DNA of 64,000 nt from Nostoc cf. commune SO-36 (GCF_023734775.1 NZ_AP025732.1:2920501-2984500), one strand, 5' to 3'. Counted from the first letter of the stretch, positions 1 to 10,069 are shown. Program-made: numbers and translations. The notes: generated by a model from the letters alone, not told the origin.

Positions 1-230
1 ACTAAGTAAATATACATTTTACTCAATGATATTCATCAGATAAATTTTATAAATCTTAGTCTTGTGTTAACGTTTGTCAGCTATGATGCCATAGTGAATG
101 ATAATAATTCGGATTTAGATATCTAGGGATAATTGTGTCAACCCAAGAAAAATCCCCTAGATTTATCCTCCAAGCTGCAAAATGTAGCCGAAAGTAACTA
201 CTGAATAGGTAAATCTTTAAGGTAAGAAGC

Positions 231-1190
231 ATGAGTTATACTATCGAGTCTGCACGCAATATTTTCTCTAGCACTCAAGTGGCAGACGCTGTTCCAGCCA
301 CTACAGCAATGTTTGCTGAACTCAACATTGACGATCAATTAGCATTTCTTTGGTATGCCTACGCTGAACTAGGTCGTACAATTACTCCAGCTGCTCCCGG
401 AAAAGCCAATCTGCAATTAATGGAAGGTATATTCAACGATATTAAGCAGATGTCTCATGAACAACAAACGCAGTTAATGAGAGATTTAGCGAGTAATGCT
501 GACACTCCCATCAGCCGTTCTTATGCGTACTTTGGTGTCAATGCTAAGTTGGGATTCTGGTGGCAGTTAGGTGAGTGGATGAAACAGGGTATCGTCGCTC
601 CTATGCCAGCTGGCTATCAAATGTCACCTCAAGTTAAAACAGTGCTAGAAGCTGTGCAGAGAATCGATCAGAGTCAGCAAATTACTGTACTACGCAATAC
701 TGTAGTAAATATGGGGTTCGATCCGTCTCTGGCTGATAACAAACAAGGAGAAGTCATAAACTTTAAGTTCCCGCGTGCATCCCTAAGTCCCCAATTTACT
801 ATTGAGGGAGTTACAGAACCAACAGTGCTGAAATACATTGAAGCTATGAATGCAGATAACTTTGAAGCTGCTGTTGCTTTATTTGCTGATAGCGGTGCGC
901 TACAACCACCCTTCCAAAAACCAATTGTTGGCCGAGAAGCGATCACTTCCTACCTACGAGATGAAGGACAAGGGTTGGTGATGAAGCCAAGCAAAGGCGT
1001 TTCGGAAACTATCGAAGATGGTTATACACAGCATAAAATTACTGGTACGGTCGAAACTCCTTGGTTTGGAGGTAATGTTGGGATGAACATTGCTTGGCGA
1101 TTTTTACTTGATCCTCAAGGTCAAATTTACTTTGTGGCTATTGATTTACTTGCTTCTCCTAAAGAACTGCTTAACCTAACTCGCAAGTAA
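231..1190 (+). CDS. ocp: Orange carotenoid protein (photoprotective carotenoid-binding quencher)
   Basis: Full-length OCP (319 residues). It binds a keto-carotenoid and, when activated by blue-green light, quenches phycobilisome energy at the thylakoid. The N-terminal helical carotenoid domain spans about 3-160 and the C-terminal NTF2-like domain about 190-315. The known carotenoid contacts are visible: Tyr44, Trp110, a Tyr at 202 and a Trp at 289, plus Arg155 of the interdomain salt bridge. The linker (about 165-188) differs from the classical OCP1 linker as I remember it, so an OCP2/OCPX-type paralogue is possible. No fluorescence recovery protein gene is adjacent. It lies on the presumed nifD element. 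Confidence 0.95.
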   Translation: MSYTIESARNIFSSTQVADAVPATTAMFAELNIDDQLAFLWYAYAELGRTITPAAPGKANLQLMEGIFNDIKQMSHEQQTQLMRDLASNADTPISRSYAYFGVNAKLGFWWQLGEWMKQGIVAPMPAGYQMSPQVKTVLEAVQRIDQSQQITVLRNTVVNMGFDPSLADNKQGEVINFKFPRASLSPQFTIEGVTEPTVLKYIEAMNADNFEAAVALFADSGALQPPFQKPIVGREAITSYLRDEGQGLVMKPSKGVSETIEDGYTQHKITGTVETPWFGGNVGMNIAWRFLLDPQGQIYFVAIDLLASPKELLNLTRK

Positions 1191-1220
1191 AATTTCTTTG
1201 CTTGATTAAATTGCGCTTGT

Positions 1221-1370
1221 CTAAGATGATGTTTTAAAAGGGTTTTTGCTCTCATTGTTAGGAAAGCATTGCATTTTAGTACATAGCTAAAACTTTAATT
1301 TGGCGTTGTATTTAACCCACTGTAAAACTGCAAAATTCTAACTTTTGGGACTTTTAAAACATCTTCTAAG
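1221..1370. repeat. MITE-like element with imperfect terminal inverted repeats
   Basis: The ends carry GATGTTTTAAAAG (1228-1240) and its complement CTTTTAAAACATC (1351-1363), giving a small non-coding element of about 150 bp. Related ends occur around 45988-46368. No ORF lies inside. Confidence 0.55.
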
Positions 1371-1514
1371 CGTCATGACGATCATCAAATAAAATCTTAA
1401 TAAATGCTCGGTTTTAGCTGAACCGAGCTTTAGTTATGTTTTAGCAATTTCTAGGAGTTGTTTAGATTGCTCCCTTTAGGCACTATGTTTTGGGAGCATC
1501 CCACTTTTTTGGAT

Positions 1515-1612
1515 GTCATTGCGAACGCAACGAAGTGGAGTGAAGCAATCGTAAAATCTCGTACTAAGAACAAAAACCATGCGATTGCTTCGTCGTTCCT
1601 CCTCGCAATGAC
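1515..1612. repeat. Dispersed palindromic repeat (GTCATTGCGA... family)
   Basis: GTCATTGCGAA at the left is mirrored by TCGCAATGAC at the right, with internal complementary GAAGCAATCG / CGATTGCTTC arms. A second, longer member lies at 46079-46210. It would form a long hairpin and has no coding content. Confidence 0.65.
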
Positions 1613-1737
1613 GGTTATTCTTTAGTTGCTAAATAAAAACTGGGATCACCCCTATGTTTTGCGATCGCACTGTCATGAGGATAATCATAACTGGTCATTA
1701 CAGCCCAGAAATATAGATAAAGTCAAATTTAGTTAGC

Positions 1738-1968
1738 AAAAGCAGCTTTTACTTATTCAAACCCCAGTTTGCTTACTCATTTTGGTGTTTTCCGCAAGCA
1801 AAAGCAGCTTTTACTTACTCAAACTCCAGTTTGCTTACTCATTTTGGTGTTTTCCGCAAGCAAAAGCAGCTTTTACTTACTCAAACTCCAGTTTGCTTAC
1901 TCATTTTGGTGTTTTCCGCAAGCAAAAGCAGCTTTTACTTACTCAAACCCCAGTTTGCTTACTCATTT
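1738..1968. repeat. Tandem repeat, 62-bp unit, about 3.7 copies
   Basis: The string CAGTTTGCTTACTCAT recurs at 1765, 1827, 1889 and 1951, a constant 62-bp period with near-identical units. Each unit holds the palindrome AAAAGCAGCTTTT. The short reading frames across it are by-products of the repeat. The same 62-bp family recurs near 45.7 kb. There are no spacers, so it is not a CRISPR array. Together with the MITE and palindrome it fills the 1-kb gene-free stretch 1191-2201. Confidence 0.9.
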
Positions 1969-2201
1969 AAGTAATTCGCGCAATCTGCCATAATTATCCT
2001 TATGTAACAAAAGCTATTGTAGATTTGCCGGAATTCTCTCAGGTTGATCAATACGCAAGTTCTTTAAGGTAAAGAATATTAGCCGTACTGTATTACAAGG
2101 TGTAGATCATGGCTCGGAGAAAAAGAGACGTAGCACTGCTACGTCTCTACTGCAACTAAATTATTCGGTGCGATCGCACTTAATTTGCATAAGGTACACT
2201 T

Positions 2202-3086
2202 TTATAGTGACTTTATCCGTTCTATCCCACCCCATATTTCAAAAAGCCGTTTAGTTTCAGCTTCTATGTCTGAAGTTATTCTTGGTTGTCTATTCCCAGA
2301 ACCTGGGAAAACAACATAAACAATGTCTTTGGGAATTCCTCGCCTGACTCTTGAACGCACCAATGGATCGTTCCCAAGAGCCTGAGACAGAGCTATTGAA
2401 CCCTCCCCTATTTGGTTTTTAGGGCCAATGTCAGCATAAATTGCAAAAGCAAGTTTTTCGTTATTACTGTTATAAACAACTGCAAAATCTCCTAATTTAA
2501 CGCCTGTAACCTTTTTCAAATCACTGTTTCCCGGAAGAACAATATATGATATCTTGCTTGAATCAACATATCTGCGTGGATCTTGTTGAACAAATCCAGA
2601 ATCGAATAACGCAGTTGTAGAAATATAGTATCCAGGATATGGATCGGTGCTGCCTTGAATAAGCGGATTACCATCTTTATTGACAACTATTGCCCACCAG
2701 TTACCTGGATTTCCAGCATTTGCCAAAAAATCAATTCCTGTATCTGCTGGGTGATAAGCATTAGGCGCACCATCAGCATTAATACTCATACCTGCTTCAT
2801 AAAAAATGGCAGATTCTCTCTCTGCTTGTTGAATAGGAACTCCACCAATTTTAATAAGAGTATTGATAGAAAAGGTTGTGATTGGACTAAGAAATTTTTG
2901 AGATACAAAACCTTCTAAAATTTTTCCTTCAAGAATAGTTGCAACTTTAAGCCACTTGTTATCATCAAAACTTTCAATTTTAGATACAATTTGTGATTTT
3001 GCAAGAACCCCAATTCGATTGGTATCGTCAACAATAGGTGCTGAACGTATATTTAAACTATCTGATGTAACTTTGAATTGCTGCAT
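2202..3086 (-). CDS. SH3b domain plus GH75 (chitosanase)-like hydrolase
   Basis: Protein of 294 residues. An N-terminal bacterial SH3 domain (about 1-65, with the usual LNIRSAP start) should bind cell wall or polysaccharide. Residues about 80-285 resemble the glycoside hydrolase family 75 fold: an NAYHP-D segment (110-114), a GIDFLANAG segment (117-125) and an acid pair in YADIGP...IGEGS (Asp219, Glu228) that are candidate catalytic residues. No signal peptide is visible, unlike fungal chitosanases. The SH3b call is firm. The GH75 call rests on remembered motifs, so substrate is inferred. Transcribed leftward. Confidence 0.6.
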   Translation of the reverse strand: MQQFKVTSDSLNIRSAPIVDDTNRIGVLAKSQIVSKIESFDDNKWLKVATILEGKILEGFVSQKFLSPITTFSINTLIKIGGVPIQQAERESAIFYEAGMSINADGAPNAYHPADTGIDFLANAGNPGNWWAIVVNKDGNPLIQGSTDPYPGYYISTTALFDSGFVQQDPRRYVDSSKISYIVLPGNSDLKKVTGVKLGDFAVVYNSNNEKLAFAIYADIGPKNQIGEGSIALSQALGNDPLVRSRVRRGIPKDIVYVVFPGSGNRQPRITSDIEAETKRLFEIWGGIERIKSL

Positions 3087-3287
3087 ATTTTACTCCAATT
3101 TAAAAATTTAAATGGAACTACATTTTAAAAAGCAAATTTAGTAATGTCTATGATAGGTGTACTTAGATTATGGCGATTTTCATTTTAATCAGGATGAAGT
3201 ACACCGATTGTAGAGTTATATCAATCATGGGCATTAGAAAAATAAAGGCGATCGCATGAATACGTTACATAATATTACATACAAAAA

Positions 3288-3320
3288 AATCCCCCAGCTT
3301 CTTAAAGGTTGAGGGGGATT
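3288..3320 (-). terminator. Rho-independent terminator of the RTX-repeat gene
   Basis: AATCCCCC and GGGGGATT arms flank a 17-nt loop. On the minus strand the hairpin is followed by a run of T residues. It sits about 60 bp past the stop of the RTX-repeat gene and upstream of the GH75-like gene. Confidence 0.7.
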
Positions 3321-3381
3321 TAGGTTTCAAGTTTTTAGTGCATAAGCTTTGTTTATGCAGTTATGGCGATCGCGTTCTTAA

Positions 3382-4569
3382 TTACGCTAAATGCACTGAA
3401 CCTGTATATCCTTTGAGAACTCCCAAAGAAGTACCAAATGAATTAATCAGCGTGTCATGTCCTATCCGGGTAAAGCTAGCATTTAAGCCGATGACATCTA
3501 AGCGATCGTTGCAATCAAAGCCATAAATAGTTGCAAAGCCACTACTTCCCAGAATTACTGTATCTGTTCCTTGACCCAAGTAGACTTTATCATTTCCTCC
3601 GCCTATTACCTCAACAGATGAACCAAACAGGTTTGTATCCGTACTTAAAGGATTAGGCAGAGAAACTGTTTCTCCTCGCAGATTTACTAAATCATTCCCA
3701 TTTCCCACAAAAATAGTATCATCACCTGAACCAGCAAAAATTAAATCATCACCTGATCCAGACTTAATAGTGCTGTTTGTATCAATTGTAATAATTGTAT
3801 CATTGCCATTACCTGTAAAAATCTTTGTATCACTTGAGCCAGGGATTCCATAAGCAAGAATAAAATCCTCGCCACAGCCAGTTTTAACCGTGGTTTCGCC
3901 ATAGGGAGCGACAGCAATCTGATTGTCACCATCTCCAGCATTTATAGTTTGGTTATACAATGGCAAACCAGTAGCGAAAAAAATATAAGTTGCGATTGAA
4001 AGTTCACTAGTTATAACATCATTTCCTGAGCCTGTTTTAATGTTGGCATCTCCGCTTCCCAAAAGAATTAAGTTGTTACCTTTTCCTGCATCAATGGTTC
4101 GGTTAGCAAATCCACTTAAATAGAAAATATCGTCGCCTGCTCCGGCTGAGGCAATCACTTTTGGAATTGCCCCTAAGCCAATAATATTAGTACCATCAGC
4201 ATCATATAAATAGTTCCCACCGTAATCGTCTAAAAAGTTATTTCCACTGCCTAAATTAATTTTGTAATTACCAGATCCCAAACTGACATAATCATCTCCT
4301 GCTCCAGCATCAACGATCGCACTAATCCCATCAGGATTAGAGGATAGAGGACTAGTTTGCAATACTTCCCCATTAAAAGTAGTAGAGAGGTAGATTGAGT
4401 CTATTTGCCTTGCTAGTAAAACAACATCATTGCCATCTCGTGTATTCACAACATTGTTGTTGCCTTCTACAATAAACCAGTCTGGATTAGCAGTACCGGA
4501 AACTCTTTGATTACTCTCTTGAATGACTTGTTCAGTGTAGGTAATGCCGCGAAAAACTTGGGTTGTCAT
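3382..4569 (-). CDS. RTX-type calcium-binding repeat protein
   Basis: 395 residues made mostly of degenerate GxGxD/GNGND nonapeptides (for example TGSGND, GNGNDTI, SGSGDDLI, GSGDDTIF), the signature of calcium-binding parallel beta-rolls. Such proteins are usually secreted by type I systems through an uncleaved C-terminal signal, and no N-terminal signal peptide is visible. The C-terminus (ATIYGFDCNDRLDVIG onward) resembles the usual RTX capping segment. No ABC exporter lies nearby. There is no enzymatic domain, so adhesin, sheath or matrix function is only inference. Confidence 0.8.
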   Translation of the reverse strand: MTTQVFRGITYTEQVIQESNQRVSGTANPDWFIVEGNNNVVNTRDGNDVVLLARQIDSIYLSTTFNGEVLQTSPLSSNPDGISAIVDAGAGDDYVSLGSGNYKINLGSGNNFLDDYGGNYLYDADGTNIIGLGAIPKVIASAGAGDDIFYLSGFANRTIDAGKGNNLILLGSGDANIKTGSGNDVITSELSIATYIFFATGLPLYNQTINAGDGDNQIAVAPYGETTVKTGCGEDFILAYGIPGSSDTKIFTGNGNDTIITIDTNSTIKSGSGDDLIFAGSGDDTIFVGNGNDLVNLRGETVSLPNPLSTDTNLFGSSVEVIGGGNDKVYLGQGTDTVILGSSGFATIYGFDCNDRLDVIGLNASFTRIGHDTLINSFGTSLGVLKGYTGSVHLA

Positions 4570-4774
4570 AAAAATTTCCTTTATAGCTCAATACAGTTCA
4601 GTGAAACCCGAAGGCACGTATATGAGCTACTTTTCTGAAAACATGAATATAATCCGGTTAATTTGAAAAGATTTTTCTAATTGTGGTTTAAATAAATCAA
4701 CAAGCCTGCAAATGACAAGCAATATGTATGCACTATGCTTGTAACTGCGATCGTCAATCAATTTTGAATACTTT

Positions 4775-5135
4775 ATCGAACAGAATTCAGGAGTCAGGAG
4801 TCAGAATTCAGCAATGTTTTCTGTATGACTGGCAGATAGCGCGGCGTATACCCTTCGGGATGCTTCGCTTAGAGCGAGTCCGCGTACCCTTACAGGGAAG
4901 CAAGCTACGCTTTTAGCGTCTCGTAGAGAGCGTCTGAATAATCGGGTTTAAGACCCCCATCAAATTGAAAGTTTGGTGGTCTTCAAGACGCGACGCTCGT
5001 TCCTCTCTATCGCTACGCTATCAGTCGCGGGTCTGAATCCCTGACTGATTTATTCTGACTCCTGTTAGCGGATAGCTAAGGTTTAGCCCATTCTGAGTTC
5101 TGAATTCTTCTTCAACAACTAATCCAACATAATAT
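4775..5135. repeat. Composite dispersed repeats in a 770-bp gene-free stretch
   Basis: Between the RTX gene and the sensor kinase gene lie several repeat families: GAATTCAGGAGTCAG-type repeats at both edges (also seen at 21905-22070), a GC-rich segment with TACGCTTTTAGCGTC-type motifs, and a GACCCCCATCAAA...TTTGGTGGTC hairpin. The short reading frame here is not convincing. The remaining bases to 5341 presumably hold the promoter of the kinase gene. Confidence 0.6.
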
Positions 5136-5341
5136 TTAGCCGTGAGATTGGGCTGGCAGTGTTGAGGTTCAATTTATGTGCAAAGTTTAGCATATTTGAT
5201 AAGATGGTGGGTTAGATTTTGCGACAACTTACCATAAAGCTACCTTTGATTTGATAAAAAAATTTAAATAAAAGTTAGTCTGTTGGCATCTTGGGAACTA
5301 TAGAAGTAATTCAAATTAGGATCAACTTCCAGTTTCCAGCA

Positions 5342-7537
5342 ATGAAGACTCATTATTTCAGCAAAGGTAAAGCGTTCCCATTACAGATTGTTCTTGTTGT
5401 TCCCTTCCTGATCCAAATTTTTGCAGCAGTCAGTTTAGTTGGTTATTTGTCCTTTAAAAATGGCCAAAGAGCAGTTAACGACTTGGCAGAACAGTTAATA
5501 GATCGTACCAGTGAGGTAGTAGATGAACACCTCAAGTCTTACCTTGCCATTCCGCAAACACTTAATCAGATTAATGCAGATGCTATCCGCAGGGGAATAT
5601 TAGATGTGCGCGATCGCCAAACCCTTGGCAAGTATTTCTGGGATCAAATGCAGGCGTATGACCTGACTTATATTGGTATTGGACTAACCACAGGTGAGGG
5701 GCTGGGTGCTGCTCGTTATGATGGCAAGACAATCACCATTGATGATTGGACTGCCAACCTTCCTAATAATAATACCAACTACGCCACGGATAATCACGGT
5801 AATCGGACTCAAGTTAATAATCGTTTTACTTGGAACAATTTTAGCGAAGTTTGGTATACCCAAACCATAGCTGCTGGTAAACCCATCTGGGCAAAGATTT
5901 ATACTGCAAATTTTCCAACAGCCCCCTACATTGCTGCCTCTGCCAGTCGTCCAATTTATGATGCACAAAATCGCTTGCTGGGAATGATTGCAACAGACAT
6001 TCACCTGCTGAAACTCGGCGATTTTTTACGCAGTTTAGATATTAGTCAATCAGGGCGGGTGTTTCTTTTAGAACGGGATGGCACATTAATCGCCAGTTCT
6101 GGTACAGAGAAGCCTTTTGTCATTGTTAATCAAAATATCCGGCGATTGCAAGCGATCGACAGTTCTGATCCAGTAATACAGAATATCGCCAGACGCCTCC
6201 AAACCTTCGGGTTTGAATCTATCAATCAAGATATAGATTTTCGTGTTGAGGTGGAAGGAAAACAGTATTTTGTCGATGTTGTACCTTGGCGTGACAAGTA
6301 TGGCTTGAATTGGCTGATGGTAGTGAGTGTGCCAGAAAACGCATTTATGGCGCAGATTAATGCCAACACGGGCATCACGATCGCGCTTTGTTTGAGTGCA
6401 TTAGTTGTTGCCTCGGTAATGGGCGTATTTACCTCCCATTGGATCATACGCCCCATTCTCCGCCTGAATCGGGCAAGTGAGGCAATGGCATCTGGTAATT
6501 TAGGTCAGACAGTAGAAACTAGCAACATTCAAGAACTTAATACCCTGTCCAACTCTTTCAACCACATGGCAGGGCAATTGAACGAATCGTTTACTGCCCT
6601 AGAGAAAAGCAAAGAAGAACTAGAAGATCGGGTAGAAGAACGGACTACTGAACTCAAAAATGCATTAGAAGAATTGCAGCGTACTCAATCTCAAGTTATT
6701 CAAAGTGAAAAAATGTCAAGTCTGGGGCAACTAGTTGCTGGAGTCGCACACGAAATTAATAATCCAGTCAACTTTATTCATGGCAACCTCGTCCATGTGC
6801 AAGAATATACCCAAGATTTATTAGTACTTGTGCAATTATATCAGCAGTATAATGCTAACCCTGCTGTTGAAATTCAAACCACTGCCGAAGAAATGGATCT
6901 GGAGTTTTTGCGGGAAGATTTGCCAAAAATGTTGTCTTCCATGAAAGTTGGCACTGATCGCATTCGCCAAATTGTACTGTCGCTACGAAACTTCTCCCGT
7001 ATCGATGAAGCAGAATTTAAAAGTGTTGATATTCATGAAGGCATCGACAGTACTTTAATGATTTTGCAACACCGTCTTAAAGCTAAACCAGAACAACCGG
7101 AAATTGAGGTGATAAAAGACTACGGCACTATACCTCTAGTAGAATGCTATGCCGGACAAATGAACCAGGTATTTATGAATATTTTAGTAAATGCAATTGA
7201 TGCGTTAGAAGAGAATAATACCAAGTGTACCTATCAGGAGATAAAGGACAATCCCAGTCGAATTAAGATTCGCACATCAGTAGTGAACTCAAAGTGGTTA
7301 GAAATAGCGATCGCTGATAACGGAGTCGGAATTTCCCAAGAATTTCAGCAACGAATATTCGATCCTTTTTTCACCACAAAACCCATTGGCAAAGGAACCG
7401 GAATGGGTATGTCTATTAGCTACCAAATTATTACAGAAAAACATGGCGGCAAACTGGAGTGCTTCTCAAATCCTGGAGAAGGAACCGAGTTTATCATTCA
7501 GGTTCCTCTCCGGCTAAAGGTTGATGAAGCGGTTTAA
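5342..7537 (+). CDS. Membrane sensor histidine kinase (extracytoplasmic sensor, HAMP, HATPase)
   Basis: ATG at 5342 is preferred over an upstream TTG because the predicted first membrane helix follows it directly. The 731-residue product has TM1 (about 13-36), a periplasmic dCache-like sensor (about 40-335), TM2 (about 345-368), HAMP, a coiled coil (about 430-465), a phosphoacceptor region (LVAGVAHEINNP) and a catalytic ATPase with N box (NILVNAIDALE), G1 (ADNGVGIS) and G2 (GKGTGMGM). No response regulator is adjacent, so it is an orphan kinase. The ligand cannot be told. This HisKA/HATPase type is common in filamentous cyanobacteria. Confidence 0.9.
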   Translation: MKTHYFSKGKAFPLQIVLVVPFLIQIFAAVSLVGYLSFKNGQRAVNDLAEQLIDRTSEVVDEHLKSYLAIPQTLNQINADAIRRGILDVRDRQTLGKYFWDQMQAYDLTYIGIGLTTGEGLGAARYDGKTITIDDWTANLPNNNTNYATDNHGNRTQVNNRFTWNNFSEVWYTQTIAAGKPIWAKIYTANFPTAPYIAASASRPIYDAQNRLLGMIATDIHLLKLGDFLRSLDISQSGRVFLLERDGTLIASSGTEKPFVIVNQNIRRLQAIDSSDPVIQNIARRLQTFGFESINQDIDFRVEVEGKQYFVDVVPWRDKYGLNWLMVVSVPENAFMAQINANTGITIALCLSALVVASVMGVFTSHWIIRPILRLNRASEAMASGNLGQTVETSNIQELNTLSNSFNHMAGQLNESFTALEKSKEELEDRVEERTTELKNALEELQRTQSQVIQSEKMSSLGQLVAGVAHEINNPVNFIHGNLVHVQEYTQDLLVLVQLYQQYNANPAVEIQTTAEEMDLEFLREDLPKMLSSMKVGTDRIRQIVLSLRNFSRIDEAEFKSVDIHEGIDSTLMILQHRLKAKPEQPEIEVIKDYGTIPLVECYAGQMNQVFMNILVNAIDALEENNTKCTYQEIKDNPSRIKIRTSVVNSKWLEIAIADNGVGISQEFQQRIFDPFFTTKPIGKGTGMGMSISYQIITEKHGGKLECFSNPGEGTEFIIQVPLRLKVDEAV

Positions 7538-7661
7538 CTTAATTCTAATTTGGAACTGCCAAATTATCTAGCTATTATTACGGTAGTCAGTTTTAAATCA
7601 GCATCATATTGTACATACAGATGGGTAATTAAAACCAGTAGTTATATTTGTTAAGGAACCT

Positions 7662-8309
7662 ATGCAGATAAATCAGGTGATCGAAACCTACGATCGCGGG
7701 GCGGTGGATTATGACGCAATTATGAAGCGTTACTGGCACATTGAGCGCGAACCGTTAATTGCTTCCTTGCAGCTTCAGTCAGGACAAACCGTACTAGATG
7801 CTGCGGTAGGAACAGGTCTTAATCTTTCAGCTTACCCTGAAGGGGTAAGTGTCGTTGGTGTTGATCTTTCTCATAAGATGATGGATGAAGCACGTAAAAA
7901 GCACGTATCCGCAGACATCACCTTTAAGGTATCGGATCTTTGCAATCTGGATTTTCCTGATAATAGCTTTGATGCAGCAGCATCAGGATTTACCCTCTGT
8001 GTCCTTAACGATCCAGTCCGCGCTCTTGAGGAGATCCTACGAGTTACCAAACCTGGTGCATTAATTGCCATTCTCGATTACTGCAAATCGCAAGATCCAG
8101 AGATTCAAAAATGGCAAGAGTTAATCGCTGATGGTACTTCACAGCTAGGCTTCCCAACTGACAAAATCAAGTGGAATGCATTAATGAATTATGACAAATT
8201 GATTTACAACAGCAAGCTAACCATTGAAGTGCTTGCAGACAATCGCACAGAAAGTCCAAACCCGTTTTTATGTGGTTGCCAATTACTACTTAAAAACTCA
8301 AAAGTTTAA
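7662..8309 (+). CDS. Class I SAM-dependent methyltransferase
   Basis: 215-residue protein with a Rossmann methyltransferase core: motif I VLDAAVGTGLNLS, an acidic end of beta2 in GVDLS, motif IV LDFPDNSFDAAASGFTL and post-motif RVTKPGALIAI. The layout resembles the UbiE/Methyltransf_11 group. The substrate cannot be read from sequence. It stands alone between the kinase and a hairpin repeat, and both neighbours appear to be independent units. Confidence 0.85.
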   Translation: MQINQVIETYDRGAVDYDAIMKRYWHIEREPLIASLQLQSGQTVLDAAVGTGLNLSAYPEGVSVVGVDLSHKMMDEARKKHVSADITFKVSDLCNLDFPDNSFDAAASGFTLCVLNDPVRALEEILRVTKPGALIAILDYCKSQDPEIQKWQELIADGTSQLGFPTDKIKWNALMNYDKLIYNSKLTIEVLADNRTESPNPFLCGCQLLLKNSKV

Positions 8310-8338
8310 AGCCAACAGTATCGCACTCTTATAATTTT

Positions 8339-8442
8339 GTTTTGTAGTGAGGACTTTAGTCCTCTCTACGAGACGCTACGCGGTTAGCGCAGCTATGCCC
8401 AAAAGGTTTTATAAAATGAGGACTGAAGTCCCGACTACAAAC
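8339..8442. repeat. Palindromic dispersed repeat (GTAGTGAGGACTTTAGTCC family)
   Basis: GTAGTGAGGACTTTAGTCCTC at the left is answered by GAGGACTGAAGTCC...ACTAC at the right, giving a long hairpin with a GC-rich centre. A related palindrome lies at 55850-55908. It sits between convergent genes and may help terminate both. Confidence 0.6.
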
Positions 8443-8465
8443 ATTTTTAATAGCTTGTAACTATA

Positions 8466-9263
8466 TTACAAGTTATTTTCAAACAATTCTAGAACATATT
8501 GCCAAGCATCAGGAGCAGCTTCTGGGTTATAACTTGGGTGCTGCTCTAAAAATGGGTACTTATCTTTGAAAAATCCGGCAAAGAATCCATGTCCGGCATC
8601 GTATCGAAATACACGATGATTGATTTGATGTTTCTTTAATTCTGCTTCTATTTGCTCATTTTCTTCCTGGGAAATTAATGTATCTCTTGTACCAAAAAAT
8701 GCATAAATAGTACCTTTAATTTCCGAGGTACGATTAATGGTTGGAGTCTCTTCACCATAACTAGAAGTGGTAATTCCACCACCATAAAACGAAGCTGTGG
8801 CTTTGATATCGGGTAAAGTTGCAGCTATGTAAGCAACATGACCACCAAAACAGAAACCAATGACACCAATCGAATTATCTTTGACATTGGGTAAAGTTTT
8901 GAGGTAGGTAATGGCAGCTTGAATATCGCTTAAAATCTCGTGATACTTAACTTGTTGATAATATTCCAACCCCAGCTGATATGCTTCTGGACTAAAGCCA
9001 GCATCTTCTGGGCTAAAGTCAGCCTCAAAACCGGGAGCAGTACGTTGATACATCGCCGGGGCGATCGCTACATAACCTTGTTTAGCGATTAATTCGGTGA
9101 TATCTCGAATATTACTATTGATTCCAAAAATTTCTGGAAAAACTATAACCGTGCCAAAGGTTCCGTTTTGTGCTGGTTGAGCTAAGTAAGCATCAATTTC
9201 TAAACCATTGTTAGGTACTTTGACATGGCAAGTGTTAATTTCGATGTTTTTTGTTTCTAGCAT
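8466..9263 (-). CDS. Dienelactone hydrolase family protein
   Basis: 265-residue alpha/beta hydrolase. The triad is visible: nucleophile Cys in GFCFGGH, Asp in FFGTRDTL and His in DAGHGFF, the Cys-Asp-His arrangement of carboxymethylenebutenolidase. It would hydrolyse lactones or esters in the cytoplasm. No other aromatic-degradation gene is nearby, so the physiological substrate is unknown. Length matches the family. Confidence 0.88.
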   Translation of the reverse strand: MLETKNIEINTCHVKVPNNGLEIDAYLAQPAQNGTFGTVIVFPEIFGINSNIRDITELIAKQGYVAIAPAMYQRTAPGFEADFSPEDAGFSPEAYQLGLEYYQQVKYHEILSDIQAAITYLKTLPNVKDNSIGVIGFCFGGHVAYIAATLPDIKATASFYGGGITTSSYGEETPTINRTSEIKGTIYAFFGTRDTLISQEENEQIEAELKKHQINHRVFRYDAGHGFFAGFFKDKYPFLEQHPSYNPEAAPDAWQYVLELFENNL

Positions 9264-9508
9264 CTTTGTTTAGGCTGATTTTATACCAACTCATTTATTT
9301 TGACTGGTTTTCGACACAGACGGGCACAAACATCAGAAGTATTGCTCTCCTCAACCATGACTTTACAGCTATGAGCAGATCAAAGAAATTTCTAACTTTT
9401 GAATAGATACCATCTCAAACTTCTGGATGATGCTAGGGGTTTTTGATTTGTGCGACCTTACATAAAGTAAGCATAAAGACTCAAAATTAATAACCACAAG
9501 AAAAAACA

Positions 9509-10048
9509 ATGCCCGATCAAAGTTTTAGAACAAATATTCCAGAAATTGACCCAACAGAGATTGAAGATACTCGAACTGCGATCGCAGACGAACATCGCTC
9601 ATTTCTGGAAAAAGTCATGGTTCGAAGCGGATTTGCAGATTTGTATGACACAAGAGACTTTACCGAAGTTGTGTATCGCGTTATGCGCGACTTGATGACA
9701 ACAGAAGCTAGCGATCGCGTCGCAGCAGAACTGCATACAGAAGCTGTGCCTACAGATGAGAAAGCACTCCAGTTTGAAGTAGCTGATTTGTGGAAAGATA
9801 CCAATCCAATTGTGGGATTTTTAAGCCGGGTTCGTCCACCCTGGCAAGGCCCTGGTATCTTTAAGATCGATTCCGATCGCTTCCTGTTCCGAGTTGCTAA
9901 TGAAGGTGGGAAGCCGGGAACTGTAGACAGAGAGCAAGCGGTTAAAGCAGTGTTTTCTGCCACCAAAGACGAACTTTCCGAAGAACGGATTCAGGAAATT
10001 GCTAGCTGGCTACCTGATTATGTACGTCAGCTTTGGGAGCAAGCTTAA
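9509..10048 (+). CDS. DUF2267 family protein
   Basis: 179 residues, cytoplasmic, no membrane segment. The layout is two helical repeats: about 30-85 (SFLEKVMVRSGF...YRVMRDLMTTEASDRVAAEL) and about 125-175 (REQAVKAVFSATKDELSEERIQEIASWLPDYVRQLW), which resembles DUF2267. Function is unknown. A hairpin follows the stop, so it is likely monocistronic. It lies on the presumed nifD element. Confidence 0.6.
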   Translation: MPDQSFRTNIPEIDPTEIEDTRTAIADEHRSFLEKVMVRSGFADLYDTRDFTEVVYRVMRDLMTTEASDRVAAELHTEAVPTDEKALQFEVADLWKDTNPIVGFLSRVRPPWQGPGIFKIDSDRFLFRVANEGGKPGTVDREQAVKAVFSATKDELSEERIQEIASWLPDYVRQLWEQA

Positions 10049-10069
10049 TTAGAAGGCTAAAACAAAGTC

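Noticed and set aside
1738..1968. Possible CRISPR array
   Set aside because: The units are contiguous and near identical with no unique spacers, and no cas gene is present.
1769..1993. Overlapping reading frames of 62-74 codons across the 62-bp repeats
   Set aside because: They follow the repeat period in several frames and have no start signal; they are by-products of the tandem repeat.
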